From assembly GCA_964371945.1 (NCBI GenBank), contig CAYJPA010000030.1, forward strand, positions 1 through 56,274: a stretch of DNA of 56,274 bases, in the 5' to 3' direction. The notes beneath the pieces are model-generated. The model ran no database searches. It saw nothing but the letters and a program-made list of their open reading frames with translations, and had not been told where the DNA came from. The stretch's first letter is position 1; every line of letters begins with the position of its first letter. This stretch comes from CAYJPA01 sp964371945 (GTDB lineage: Bacteria; Chloroflexota; Chloroflexia; Thermomicrobiales; UBA6265). Shown piece after piece: positions 1-9,018 of this stretch. A program made the translations under genes and the position numbers.

Positions 1-72
1 GGCCATAACTGGCCGGGGCGGGCTTGCGTTCGACTGCTGCTAAATTTGGCGAATGCGTGAACGATGAGTCTC

Positions 73-1263
73 TCAGCCCGCGAGAAACTTCAGCACCGTT
101 CTGGTCATTGTTTCCACTCCAATTGCCATTGCCTCTTCATCGATATCGAATCTGGCATGATGGTGTCCCCAGATGAGTCCTCGATCGACATTGCGGCTCC
201 CAACGAAATAGAAGCAGCCAGGTACGCGATCGAGAAACTCGCTCATATCCTCGGAAACCACCATCAAATCGCCGTCGACCGCGTTTTCGGATCCGACCAC
301 TTCCCCGGCGGCGGCTTTCACGATTTCGGTCATTGCGGGATCGTTGACCGTCGGCGGCACGCCGAACGTGACCTCGACCTCGACCTGCGCGCGCATCGTT
401 TGGGCGACTCCGTCCGCGATCTCGACGAGCCGTTTCGCCATCAGCTCCCGTTGCTCATTGGTGACCGCACGGATCGTTCCTCGAAGCTCGGCCGTGTCCG
501 GAATGACGTTTGCGGCATGCCCTGAATGAAATGCGCCGACGGTGACAACACCGGGTAGGGTCGGGTCGAGCTCGCGGCTGACGATCGTCTGCAGCGTAAC
601 GATGATCTGCGCCCCCACCGCGATCGGATCGATGCAGAGATGAGGCTGCGCCCCATGCCCACCCAGACCGCGAATCTCCATTTTGAATGCATCAGCGGCC
701 ACCATCGCGGTGCCGGCCCGGGCGGCCACGACGCCGAGATCGATTCCCTGCCAGATATGGATGCCAAAGATCGCGTCGGGACGTGGATTCTCGAGGGCCC
801 CGTCATTGATCATTTCCATCGCTCCGCCGAGTCCCTCTTCCGCGGGCTGGAAGATCAACTTGACCGTCCCAGCGAATTGATCGCGGAGTCCGCTCAGCAT
901 ACGAGCGGCTCCCAGGAGCATCGAGACGTGCGAATCGTGACCGCAGGCGTGCATGACGCCGGCATGCAACGACTTGTATTCGACCTCGTTCTCCTCGGTA
1001 ATGGGGAGCGCGTCCATATCAGCGCGCAGGGCCACGACCTTGCCGGGACTCGACCCATGTATCAACGCGGTCACCCCGGTGCGGCCAACGCCCGGCTTGA
1101 TCTCGTCAACACCGATCGCGTGGAGCCGCTCGACCACGAAGCGCGCGGTCTCGTGCTCCTGGAATCCGAGCTCGGGATGCTGGTGCAGATGCCGGCGATC
1201 CGCGATGATGCCCGGCAGAATCTCATCGACATCGCGGTGCAGGTTCATTTCAGTCGATACCAT
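73..1263 (-). CDS. M20 family metal-dependent amidohydrolase (hippurate/IAA-amino-acid hydrolase type)
   Basis: Predicted cytoplasmic peptidase/amidohydrolase that cleaves N-acyl amino acids, about 396 aa, the normal length of the M20D family. Metal-binding motifs are visible: HACGHD near residues 105-110 and FQPAEEG near 138-144, with the catalytic Glu pair. A His-rich HHHARFDIDE-like segment near the C-terminus supplies the last metal ligand. The start was set at the ATG at 1263 because a GGGAGAG ribosome site lies just upstream; an in-frame extension to 1308 has no such site. It is divergent from the small gene at 1410, with a 146-base shared promoter region. The family is clear; the natural substrate cannot be told from sequence. 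Confidence 0.93.
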   Translation of the reverse strand: MVSTEMNLHRDVDEILPGIIADRRHLHQHPELGFQEHETARFVVERLHAIGVDEIKPGVGRTGVTALIHGSSPGKVVALRADMDALPITEENEVEYKSLHAGVMHACGHDSHVSMLLGAARMLSGLRDQFAGTVKLIFQPAEEGLGGAMEMINDGALENPRPDAIFGIHIWQGIDLGVVAARAGTAMVAADAFKMEIRGLGGHGAQPHLCIDPIAVGAQIIVTLQTIVSRELDPTLPGVVTVGAFHSGHAANVIPDTAELRGTIRAVTNEQRELMAKRLVEIADGVAQTMRAQVEVEVTFGVPPTVNDPAMTEIVKAAAGEVVGSENAVDGDLMVVSEDMSEFLDRVPGCFYFVGSRNVDRGLIWGHHHARFDIDEEAMAIGVETMTRTVLKFLAG

Positions 1264-1409
1264 GAATTGTCGCTCTCCCGTGCGAGTTCTCTGAATCAAA
1301 GGCCGCACAATACCAAACCGGCCGCGACTCCGCGCGCCGGCATCTCAATAAAGTCTGAGACGGTGTTAGCATCACTTGAAATGACCGTGAAACGATGAGA
1401 GGAATATGA

Positions 1410-1694
1410 GTGACTGATCCGAATACCCGGGAGGGGCTCACCGAAGAACAGGCTCACGATCTGGCATGGCGAGCGGTCGAGCTCGCCGGTGGGACGAGAG
1501 CAGTTTACCGGAATCCAAAGTATGCCTTTTCGCTGCAGCAAACAGGGGAATTTGAGCTAGACGGAAACAAGGTCGAAGTCCGGCACGGGGAAATCAGCTC
1601 GCCGGCGATCGTTTCTGTGCAAGGCTGGATCTTCGAAGTGCGCGATGAAGAAGTTGAGCTCCTGATGCGCCCCGCAAAACCGAATCCACGCTGA
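1410..1694 (+). CDS. Small conserved-looking hypothetical protein
   Basis: A 94-residue protein I do not recognise. It starts with GTG, preceded at 7 bases by GAGAGG. The N-terminal half looks helical (EEQAHDLAWRAVELAGG), followed by a beta-rich C-terminal half. There is no signal peptide, membrane segment or Cys motif. It is convergent with the AI-2E transporter gene and divergent from the amidohydrolase, so it is probably a single-gene unit. Support is a good ribosome site, protein-like composition and filling of the gap. No function is proposed. Confidence 0.6.
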   Translation: MTDPNTREGLTEEQAHDLAWRAVELAGGTRAVYRNPKYAFSLQQTGEFELDGNKVEVRHGEISSPAIVSVQGWIFEVRDEEVELLMRPAKPNPR

Positions 1695-1750
1695 TTTCCG
1701 TTCGCGAGCGGGTCCGGTGGGCGAGTTGAGCGCCTCTTCGAATCGCGGGC

Positions 1751-3049
1751 TTAATCTTTGGCGGGCGGGATCGCTTGAGCTCCAAGTTCCGGAGCAGTAC
1801 CGGACGAGCTCGGACCCGACTGCGTAAAGAACTGGCTGCTCCAGTTTCCGGACTGGGCTGCCGTAGCCGCATGTTGCGTCTCCGATTGCCCCGATCCGGG
1901 CGGCGCAGGCGTCCCAACTAGTCCGAACTGCCCACGCATCCATCGCCAGTTCGGCATTGCCGTCTCTGCAACGTCGGGTCCTCGCCGGCCCCTCAGATAG
2001 TCGGACAAAATAACCTGCACGCCGGCGGCCACGGGAATGGCGAGCAAGGCTCCAGCGACGCTTAGATATTGTGTGCCCGCCAGGATCGCGACGAAGACCG
2101 TCAATGGTGAGAGACCGACCGCACCCTTCATCACGCGCGGCACGAGCACCGTGTTCTCCGTCAACTGCAGGAGCACAACGAAGATCCCAACCATCAGCGC
2201 CTTGTCCCATGATTGGGTCATCGCGATGATTACCGCCGGAATTCCACCAATCCATGGTCCTACGATCGGTACGATTTCGGTGAGTCCCGCCCATAAGCCA
2301 AGGAGCGGCCAGAAGCGGACCCCCATCGAGCCGTATCCGATGAGCGACGCGCTACCGATGATCATGCAGAGCGTCAGTTGACCCCGCAGCCATCGACCGA
2401 CCTGAGCTTCGACATTGTCCCAGACTCGAGCTACGCGATCTCGATTCGATTGGGAAACCTGGGTGATCACCAGACGCCTCAGAAACTGCTTCTCCATCAA
2501 GTAATAGAACGCCATCACCAGCACGGTCAGCGTGCCGACGACACCGCCACCGATGCCCGCGACGATGCCGATGGTGAGCTGTCTTGGGGGCGCCGATGGA
2601 TCGTCGAACTCCTGGATTGCGCGCTCGAGTGCGTCGGCTCCAGCGCCACTGAGCAAACCGTTCCGGCTCTTGAGCCAGTCGTTCCGCAATTCAGTCAACT
2701 GAGCGGGCGCTTCTTGTTGAAACCGATCTGCCTCCTTTTCAATCGTTGGGGAGACCAGCATGACACCGAGTGTGATGGTGCCAAAAATCGCTATGTAGAC
2801 CGCCAAAATGCTCAGGCCACGCGGAATTCGGCGTTTCTCGAGCTCGATTACCGGCCGCTCGATCACAGTTGCGAAGAGTAGTGCCAAAAGCACCAGCACC
2901 AGCACCAGTTGTACTTTGATGAGAAGATACGCAACAACGAGCACGAGCAGCAAGGAGACCGGTGTTATACCGGGGCGGCCACGATCCTCCACCGGCAAAA
3001 TCGGCTTCACCGTTTGCTCTCGTTCGATTGGGAAATCCGGTTGCGTCAT
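1751..3049 (-). CDS. AI-2E family transporter (PF01594-type permease)
   Basis: Polytopic inner-membrane protein of 432 aa. After a charged cytoplasmic N-terminus come two adjacent hydrophobic segments (about residues 28-62), a third around 76-97, a long soluble loop, and a cluster of hydrophobic segments from about 155 to 345. This is the usual AI-2E/PerM arrangement. The C-terminal ~70 residues are Gln/Ser/Pro rich and probably disordered, longer than in many homologs. The family includes TqsA-like signal exporters and PerM-like permeases, some with Na+/H+ antiport activity; the substrate cannot be assigned. It lies 92 bases downstream of the small zinc-ribbon-like gene on the same strand. 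Confidence 0.9.
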   Translation of the reverse strand: MTQPDFPIEREQTVKPILPVEDRGRPGITPVSLLLVLVVAYLLIKVQLVLVLVLLALLFATVIERPVIELEKRRIPRGLSILAVYIAIFGTITLGVMLVSPTIEKEADRFQQEAPAQLTELRNDWLKSRNGLLSGAGADALERAIQEFDDPSAPPRQLTIGIVAGIGGGVVGTLTVLVMAFYYLMEKQFLRRLVITQVSQSNRDRVARVWDNVEAQVGRWLRGQLTLCMIIGSASLIGYGSMGVRFWPLLGLWAGLTEIVPIVGPWIGGIPAVIIAMTQSWDKALMVGIFVVLLQLTENTVLVPRVMKGAVGLSPLTVFVAILAGTQYLSVAGALLAIPVAAGVQVILSDYLRGRRGPDVAETAMPNWRWMRGQFGLVGTPAPPGSGQSETQHAATAAQSGNWSSQFFTQSGPSSSGTAPELGAQAIPPAKD

Positions 3050-3141
3050 TCGAACTGGTTCCCGTGTGGTGGGACGTCGCCGTGCGCGCCACGCTCCAAA
3101 TTAATGTCGTTCGATTTTCCGCCAGGTTTGAATGCGCGCTA

Positions 3142-3522
3142 CTAAAGGCAATGGGCCCGGCGGCGAACCTTCCAGTATCGTGGATCGAACGGATCGGTTT
3201 TCTTTCGCTTGAGATCCGGCGGCAAGTCGTTCCATACCGTCGAGAAAGCAAAGACTTCGTCCCCATCGATTACCAGCCGGCGCGCGACTCCAAACGGTCG
3301 ATCGACGGCAAAGATCTCGCGCGGAGGCCGTGAAATCACCTCGCATTGGAACCACCCATGTTCTGGGCATTCGCCCGCATGAAGCTGCCAAGTAAGGCGG
3401 GCGGTAATGCCGCCGAGATCGCGCACCATGACGCCACGCAAATCGCCATCGCAAATTGGGCAGCGCATCGGTGTGCGCGCCCCGATTTTGTCCTTTGGAG
3501 GATGAATGCCCGCAAAAACCAC
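3142..3522 (-). CDS. Hypothetical small protein with CPxC / CPEHG zinc-ribbon-like pairs
   Basis: Unrecognised 126-residue protein. CPIC (near residues 20-23) and CPEHG (near 52-56) could form a four-ligand zinc site. The C-terminal half is basic and rich in Asp-Pro and Trp. A GTG start at 3522 is favoured by GGAG at 6 bases; an internal ATG at 3468, just before the first Cys pair, is the alternative. It lies upstream of the AI-2E gene on the same strand and may be cotranscribed. Zinc binding is inferred from Cys spacing only. Confidence 0.6.
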   Translation of the reverse strand: MVFAGIHPPKDKIGARTPMRCPICDGDLRGVMVRDLGGITARLTWQLHAGECPEHGWFQCEVISRPPREIFAVDRPFGVARRLVIDGDEVFAFSTVWNDLPPDLKRKKTDPFDPRYWKVRRRAHCL

Positions 3523-3643
3523 TTTGTCTCCGCCTTCGCTGGCTCAGACCACAAACATGAGCCTCTCGGCCCGGTCAGTTCTGTTCACTGATCGGCATGC
3601 CAGTCTATCATCCGGTGTGATGCCCTCGCTACACGGTTTAGCC

Positions 3644-4048
3644 TCACGGGGCGATCTCCCAGTGGTCGGGCACCCGTACTGCTTCGCCATTACCCGGCCA
3701 CGGGGGCATCGTGCTCATAATGAAACGAAACGGCTCGGAGCCAATCGTCCGAAATTGAAAGCGAGTTCCGGCCGGAATTGTGATCGACGTCCCCGCTCCC
3801 ACTTCAACCACCAATTCTCCGAACTTGTGACAACGCCAGATTTCCGCTCGTCCGCTCAGGACATACCAAATCTCCTCGACCGTTCTGTGCACGATTGCGC
3901 GCGAAATCGCGCCTGGGCGAAGTGTTCCGTGGGCCATGCTTCCGCCACTCACCCGGCCGAGAATGCGAATCTCCGAACCGTCCGGCGCGATAATGTCGAA
4001 GTCTGGATTCAAATGCACGGTCTCAAACGGGATATCGCCATTACTCAT
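3644..4048 (-). CDS. Cupin-domain protein
   Basis: A single-domain cupin of 134 aa. The beta-barrel pattern is clear: HRTVEEIWYVLSG (motif 1, with His and Glu ligands) and a second strand group around AGTSITIPAGTRFQFR (motif 2). The first motif keeps H and E ligands; the second lacks the usual His, so metal binding may be weak. The start is the ATG at 4048, preceded by GGAGAAG. It is divergent from the DinB-like gene at 4284, leaving a 235-base promoter region. Cupins range from sugar isomerases to ligand sensors, so the specific role is open. Confidence 0.87.
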   Translation of the reverse strand: MSNGDIPFETVHLNPDFDIIAPDGSEIRILGRVSGGSMAHGTLRPGAISRAIVHRTVEEIWYVLSGRAEIWRCHKFGELVVEVGAGTSITIPAGTRFQFRTIGSEPFRFIMSTMPPWPGNGEAVRVPDHWEIAP

Positions 4049-4283
4049 CGCTTCTCCAACCGAGCTCTGCTGGCACTCTCCTTGCGTCACCATGGCACAA
4101 GGTGCCGAGTGCGACCCGGCTCTGGGCACAAATCGTGTACGTTCTTGGCGGCGTGGAATCGCCGTGCGTAGAATCAGCGAGATGCCGGATTCCAATTATG
4201 GCGATCTCGGAGCGTTTCGAACCAATCACGCCGTCTCGTGCGTTCTGGATGACAAAACGATACCGTCGTGGAGGAATTGGAGC

Positions 4284-4724
4284 ATGTCCGACCAGCAGCT
4301 CATCGATGGCTTGATCGCAACATATAAGTCGTTGAACAGCGATGTGCGCCGGATCGACGAGTCCGTTTTGCGTTCGTCGACCGCCCGCGACGTGATGCGC
4401 CGCTTCCGGGATGGGGAATTGAGATTCTCACAGGCACTCAAGGAGCGTATTTCTGGCGTACCTTTTCCGGACTTGTTCGACGAATCGGATCTCCCGACGC
4501 TCGGTTCCGAGACCGCCGAAGATTCCACCGCGATGCTGATTGCGCAGTTCGGGACCGCGCGCGAGTCGACGCTCGCCATGCTCCGTGATATTTCGGACTC
4601 CGAGTGGGATGCCGCGAAAGAGGGCGAAAAGACAATCCGGGCACGAGTAGTTGAACTGCTCGAAAATGACCGAAGACAAATGGATCGGATCAATTCTTTG
4701 ATCGCTGCCGGAGCCGCTCGTTGA
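4284..4724 (+). CDS. DinB/YfiT-like four-helix protein
   Basis: A 146-residue, all-helical protein with the feel of the DinB_2 superfamily: an N-terminal helix, an ELRFSQALKERISG segment, and a long C-terminal helix ending in NDRRQMDRINSLI. DinB-like proteins often bind a metal through three His residues; I do not see that triad, so this may be a non-catalytic member. The ATG at 4284 follows a strong GGAGG at 9 bases. It is the first gene of a likely operon with the 2TM protein 16 bases downstream and the NUDIX gene. Family assignment is moderate. Confidence 0.7.
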   Translation: MSDQQLIDGLIATYKSLNSDVRRIDESVLRSSTARDVMRRFRDGELRFSQALKERISGVPFPDLFDESDLPTLGSETAEDSTAMLIAQFGTARESTLAMLRDISDSEWDAAKEGEKTIRARVVELLENDRRQMDRINSLIAAGAAR

Positions 4725-4740
4725 AGAGCTTGATCGTCAA

Positions 4741-5625
4741 ATGAACAAGTCCGCCGTTCACCATGCCGACGACATGTTGGTTCGCCTGAGCACGAGAGCC
4801 ACGATCTGGATGCTCGGCACTGGGCTGCTCTCCCTACACGCCAGTGTTTTCACCCTGTCGATCGTGGGATTGGTTTTCTGGAACATTTTCGATTCCCCGA
4901 ACGACCTCTGGGTCGACGAAGTGTTCCGGCGATGGGGAGTTGTTCTTGCGTTTCACGCGATCGCGGTCATTTCGGGATGGACTGCCTGGCGGCTCCTTCG
5001 CGCCGAGCAGAGGGCCATCCACGCGGCCAGCACAACGTGGTCACCTCCAGTTTTGCCCGCGTCAACCCAGCCAGTTCGACCGGATCGGTGGCAATCTCAA
5101 CCAATTGAGAACCATGGATTTGCTGTTCCGGCTCAACAAGGAAGAAGTTTTGCGAAGCGCGCCTTTACTTCGTACACGGTCTTGACCGCGACGTTGGCGC
5201 GTAAAACCGTGGCAGTCGTCTCCGCTTCCGCATCGAAGTTGACGTCGGGTCGAAACGATTCGACCCCGCCTACAGGTGAATCCGCTCCAACGGCAGCTCA
5301 ATCATGGCCGGAAGGTCCGATTCGTTTGCGGGATGACGAAGCGGAATTCATCGCTCGCTTCGGCGGCCAGGCGTCGCCTCAGAGCGCCGGCTGGACTCCG
5401 GCGGCGCCGCATCAAACCCCCGCCAACGGAACTTCCGAGCCAAGCGTTCCATCTGTGAGCAAAGACGCTGGGCAAACGTGGGTCGAGGCGGCGACCGGAG
5501 GTTGGATCGCTCCAAAGGAGGCCGGCCCAGCGGTCGATCCAAAACGCTCAAACGGACATCATCCAACGACGAACGGTGCCAATGGCTCAGAAGAGCCGCC
5601 GATCAACAGCGCCCCCCAGAAGTGA
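4741..5625 (+). CDS. Membrane protein with two N-terminal TM segments and a long disordered tail
   Basis: A 294-residue protein. Two hydrophobic segments at roughly residues 21-48 and 67-85 form a hairpin reminiscent of 2TM-domain proteins. The remaining ~200 residues are rich in Ala, Ser, Thr, Pro, Gly and Asn and likely disordered in the cytoplasm. No catalytic motif is visible. Its TGA stop overlaps the GTG start of the NUDIX gene by 4 bases, indicating translational coupling. Function unknown; the low-complexity tail suggests a scaffold or membrane anchor. Confidence 0.7.
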   Translation: MNKSAVHHADDMLVRLSTRATIWMLGTGLLSLHASVFTLSIVGLVFWNIFDSPNDLWVDEVFRRWGVVLAFHAIAVISGWTAWRLLRAEQRAIHAASTTWSPPVLPASTQPVRPDRWQSQPIENHGFAVPAQQGRSFAKRAFTSYTVLTATLARKTVAVVSASASKLTSGRNDSTPPTGESAPTAAQSWPEGPIRLRDDEAEFIARFGGQASPQSAGWTPAAPHQTPANGTSEPSVPSVSKDAGQTWVEAATGGWIAPKEAGPAVDPKRSNGHHPTTNGANGSEEPPINSAPQK

Positions 5626-6086
5626 CCGGCCACGCGCAAAACCTCGAATCGCGCTCAATCACACGCGATTTCACGGTTGCAGTCTTCGTCGTTCACGACG
5701 GCCGGGTTCTGCTTCACTTTCACCGGAAGCTGGGACGCTGGTTGCCGCCTGGTGGACACATCGAGCTGAACGAGCTCCCCGACGCCGCCGCCCGGCGCGA
5801 GGTCTTCGAGGAGACTGGGGTCGTCGCGACCCTGGTCGGGCCATCCGAAATCGACATCGCGCTCCCCGGGCAACCGCTTCAATTGTGTCGACCAGTCGGA
5901 GTACAGCTCGCAGACATCCGCGAAGACCACCAGCACATCGACTTGGTCTATCTGGCGACCGGCTTGCCCGCGGCGGCGCGGGATGAAGTCGGCTGGTTCG
6001 AACCGGATCAATGGCCAGCGTTGTCGCTGACTGAGGAGGTCAGCGCATGGTGCCGTCTGGCGGTCGATCAGTTCGCCGGCCGATGA
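5622..6086 (+). CDS. NUDIX hydrolase
   Basis: A 154-residue NUDIX hydrolase, expected to cleave nucleoside diphosphates linked to another moiety using Mg2+ or Mn2+. The complete Nudix box (Gx5Ex7REUxEExGU) is present at residues 45-67, with RREVFEETG as its core. The start is placed at GTG 5622 because it overlaps the preceding stop (GTGA), and because the NUDIX fold begins shortly after. Sitting just upstream of the ThyX-like gene, a nucleotide-pool role is possible, but the substrate is not predictable. Confidence 0.93.
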   Translation: MTGHAQNLESRSITRDFTVAVFVVHDGRVLLHFHRKLGRWLPPGGHIELNELPDAAARREVFEETGVVATLVGPSEIDIALPGQPLQLCRPVGVQLADIREDHQHIDLVYLATGLPAAARDEVGWFEPDQWPALSLTEEVSAWCRLAVDQFAGR

Positions 6087-6150
6087 TTCCCTGACTTCGC
6101 CGTCCGGGGTACCATCCGTTCAGTAATTGAAGTGAAGGAGAATTCGCCCG

Positions 6151-7905
6151 ATGACCGCCCCAGGCGTCAACACATCAGCCGCGCCCGTTGACACCGCGGC
6201 AACGCTGGTAATCCCTCGAGCTTCCGATGTTTCGTCGCCGTTCGCCTCGACTCCGCCGACCGTCACGTTGCTGCGCGACGAATCGACGTCGCATCCATTC
6301 GCCCTGGCGATTGCGGCTGCCTGGTCCTGCTACGGAGCCACACCGGCGAAGCTCGAGAACGTTCTCAAACTCATTCACGAACCCGCGCCCGCCGGGCTCG
6401 CGCCGGAGAAGGCCGCGGATCGCGCGGGCCGCCGAGAACGAGCGCTCAAACTTTACGCGGACCTCTTCGCGGCCGGACATCATACGACCCTACAGCACGC
6501 GACCTTCATCTTCGTGCTCGACAACGTTTCACGGCTTGCGCTCTGGTCCTTCTTCCATTCCCACCCCTTTTACAACTCTGAGCAGGTTTCACAGCGCTAT
6601 CGCGAGGTATCGGGCGCGGTCATGACGACTCCGTCCCTGCCGGATTCGCAACTCGCGATCTATCGCCAAGCGATCGAACGTAGCCTCGAAGGATACCGGA
6701 GGTTGACTGAGATCCTGACACCCGATTTCGAGCGCGACTACGCCGCGGTTTTTCCTGCTCGCGCCAAGGCGAAGGGCGCTGACGCTGAGCGTCGGGCTGC
6801 CGACGCTGTGCAGAAGCGAGCGCAGGAGGTCGCCCGCTACGTTCTGCCGCTTGCGACTCCGGCGCACCTCTATCACACGGTCAACGGCCTGACGCTCTTG
6901 CGCTATTACGTGCTGGCGAACCAGCCCGATGCTCCCACCGAGGTCAGGTACATCGTCAATCACATGGTCGACGAGGTACTCCAGGTCGATCCCTACTTTC
7001 TCGGCACTTCGAGGTATCCGCTCGATCTGCGTGTGCTTGGGGTGGCGGATACCCTCGAGGCCGAAGCGCTCGCCCAGTGGCGAAGCAATCTGGAACGAAC
7101 TGAAGCGCAGACCGAGGAGTTTTGTGAAGCGTTCGATGCCGAGCTTGGGCCGTGGGAGAACAGCCGGCTGGTCTCAACCAACCCGAATGCAGAGCGTGTC
7201 ATGGCCGGGGCCGTGCGCACGGTTCTCGCCGTCGACGACCTAGTGCTGAATGACGAAGACGCTATCTCACAAGTGTTGGATGGGTCGAATAACCCCTATC
7301 TCGGGCATTCCCTCTTCATGGCGATGAATTCGAAGCTCATGCAGACGATGAACCATGTTCCGTTCACCTTCCAGAAGCGTATTTCAGGCGCGGAAGATGC
7401 CCAGAATCAGCGTCACCGGGGCACACCCTCGTCGGGACCATTGCTCACCGCTCACTTACGCCGGGAGCCGGACGTGATCGTGCCGTCGGCGATCGCGCGA
7501 AATCCCGCGGCCAAAGCCGAATATGACGCGACGATTCGCGCCATGTGGGACGCAAAAAACGCCCTGCTGGACGCGGGCGCGTCGCAAGAAACCGCCCTCT
7601 ATCTCCTTCCGAATAGTCATCGCGTGCGCTTTTATGAAAGCGGTACGTTGCTCACCTACTTCTGGAAGTGGGTCAAACGCCTCTGTTACGACGCACAGCG
7701 AGAGATCTTCTCAACCGCGCACCAGGAGGTCGCTCAAGTTCGCGAGGTCCTGCCATTGATTGGACGTTATGTCGACAGACCACCCTGCGTGATGCGTTCG
7801 CGCGCGGACACGAAGCCGATCTGCCCAGAGGGCGAGCGCTTCTGCGGCATTCCCGTGTGGCGCGATTACAGGTTCGAGGCGCTTGAGCAACGGCGGGTCA
7901 TGTAG
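6151..7905 (+). CDS. Double-domain ThyX-like (FAD-dependent thymidylate synthase family) protein
   Basis: A 584-residue protein made of two ThyX-like halves. Half 1 (about 35-290) has HATFIFVLDNVSRL followed by NSEQVSQRY at 142-150, the S-x-RY part of the ThyX signature, but FHSHP replaces the RHR part. Half 2 (about 335-584) has PFTFQKRISG and QRHR at 420-423 but lacks the NE-S-RY part. It ends with a ThyX-like R-LC-AQREI helix and a Cys-rich CPEGERFCG tail. A ThyX monomer is usually 220-260 aa. An AAGGAG site precedes the ATG at about 11 bases. Family membership is clear; real thymidylate synthase activity is uncertain because no half carries the full motif. Confidence 0.85.
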   Translation: MTAPGVNTSAAPVDTAATLVIPRASDVSSPFASTPPTVTLLRDESTSHPFALAIAAAWSCYGATPAKLENVLKLIHEPAPAGLAPEKAADRAGRRERALKLYADLFAAGHHTTLQHATFIFVLDNVSRLALWSFFHSHPFYNSEQVSQRYREVSGAVMTTPSLPDSQLAIYRQAIERSLEGYRRLTEILTPDFERDYAAVFPARAKAKGADAERRAADAVQKRAQEVARYVLPLATPAHLYHTVNGLTLLRYYVLANQPDAPTEVRYIVNHMVDEVLQVDPYFLGTSRYPLDLRVLGVADTLEAEALAQWRSNLERTEAQTEEFCEAFDAELGPWENSRLVSTNPNAERVMAGAVRTVLAVDDLVLNDEDAISQVLDGSNNPYLGHSLFMAMNSKLMQTMNHVPFTFQKRISGAEDAQNQRHRGTPSSGPLLTAHLRREPDVIVPSAIARNPAAKAEYDATIRAMWDAKNALLDAGASQETALYLLPNSHRVRFYESGTLLTYFWKWVKRLCYDAQREIFSTAHQEVAQVREVLPLIGRYVDRPPCVMRSRADTKPICPEGERFCGIPVWRDYRFEALEQRRVM

Positions 7906-7984
7906 ACGGTTTTCCGGCGGCAGATTGTAGTGAGGCGAAGTGCGGCGACGTCCAGGTTTTCCTGTTCAATTGGAAATGATCGAT

Positions 7985-8713
7985 TCAACGGGGGGTCACG
8001 TGTCGATGACGATCAATCGGCTTTCCGGTTCGGTCGTCGGTTTGCCACGACTGATTCTGGAAGGCGAGAAATACCCCGATCCACTGATCTTGATCGGGAA
8101 AGTGCAGGAATAAAGCCCCGTCCTGCCAAGGGCCGTTTTCATGAAAGAAATGATCGTCACGGCGTCCTGGACGATCGGTGTTGCCCTGGTTCATGTGGAC
8201 ATCGTGAATTCCGTTGCTCGGGTGGATTGGATGGCCTCTGAATGTGCGATCGGTCTCCTTCGGATTAGGTCCCCAGCGTGTTCCAAACGCGTACGCCATC
8301 GCGCTTAGATCGGCGATCATCCTACGAACGTAAACATCGATCAGATCGGGGAGTCCGCCCTCCCCGCGATTGACTGGAGGAGGGACTCGAAAGCGTGAGC
8401 GCTCGACGATCTCCCCGCGGACATAGTCCACGGCCCCACTGTTCGGCAGGCTCGGCAAGCGCGTGAATCCCGGCGACACCATGATCAGCCGTTCTGTCAG
8501 AGGGTTTTGGAAGTCGTCATCGATCGCATGCAGTAGCTCCTGTCCATCGAGACCTGAGCGGACATTGATCGCCACCCTGTACGCGACTTGCTCTGCCTCC
8601 ACCATCAGATGATAGTGGGGTGTTCGATCCTGCCGGTCCAGCGCTCGCCTGACGACTCTACCTTTGAGCACCCCATAGTCTCGGATCGGCACCGGCGGCT
8701 CCACGACATTCAA
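7985..8713 (-). CDS. DUF2278 (YukJ) family protein
   Basis: A 242-residue protein matching the YukJ/DUF2278 pattern throughout: YGVLKGRVV at the N-terminus, YRVAINVRS, HAIDDDF, DYVRGEIVERS, YAFGTRWGP, NGIHDVHMNQGN, and a final WQDGALFLHF / VFLAFQNQSW / TDD block. The length is close to full for the family. The biochemical role of this family is not established. It is convergent with the ThyX-like gene and divergent from the VWA operon. Confidence 0.9.
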   Translation of the reverse strand: MNVVEPPVPIRDYGVLKGRVVRRALDRQDRTPHYHLMVEAEQVAYRVAINVRSGLDGQELLHAIDDDFQNPLTERLIMVSPGFTRLPSLPNSGAVDYVRGEIVERSRFRVPPPVNRGEGGLPDLIDVYVRRMIADLSAMAYAFGTRWGPNPKETDRTFRGHPIHPSNGIHDVHMNQGNTDRPGRRDDHFFHENGPWQDGALFLHFPDQDQWIGVFLAFQNQSWQTDDRTGKPIDRHRHVTPR

Positions 8714-9018
8714 AATCAGAATCGAAGCTGCAATAAATCCATCCTAGCGGACGTGGTCGCATGTTGCGAAGCCGCACACTTGGTGGAGTACACTGGCAGA
8801 ACCTGAGGCTGCCTGAAAAATGATGACCTGGAACGGGTCCGCCAATTCGAACGAGAATCAGTCAGAGCCTCCAGGCAACCAAAACGGTCGAAAAAGCGTT
8901 CCTCTGTTTAGGCAGACGGTCGATCACTCCCAGGCCGATGTTGCACAGCACCGGGAGAATACCGCGCACAGATCACGCGCCAGAGCTGCTGACGAGAGGC
9001 TAATCCGGGAGCGTGGCG
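8714..9018. other. Divergent intergenic region (305 bases)
   Basis: Region between the DUF2278 gene and the VWA operon; it should hold both promoters. I see no convincing -35/-10 pair, hairpin or RNA gene. Open frames here have no ribosome site and no protein-like composition. Confidence 0.6.

Noticed and set aside
640..1398. Long plus-strand open frame of 252 codons opposite the amidohydrolase
   Set aside because: It lies antisense to a clear M20 gene with intact metal motifs, has no ribosome site, and its composition is not protein-like.
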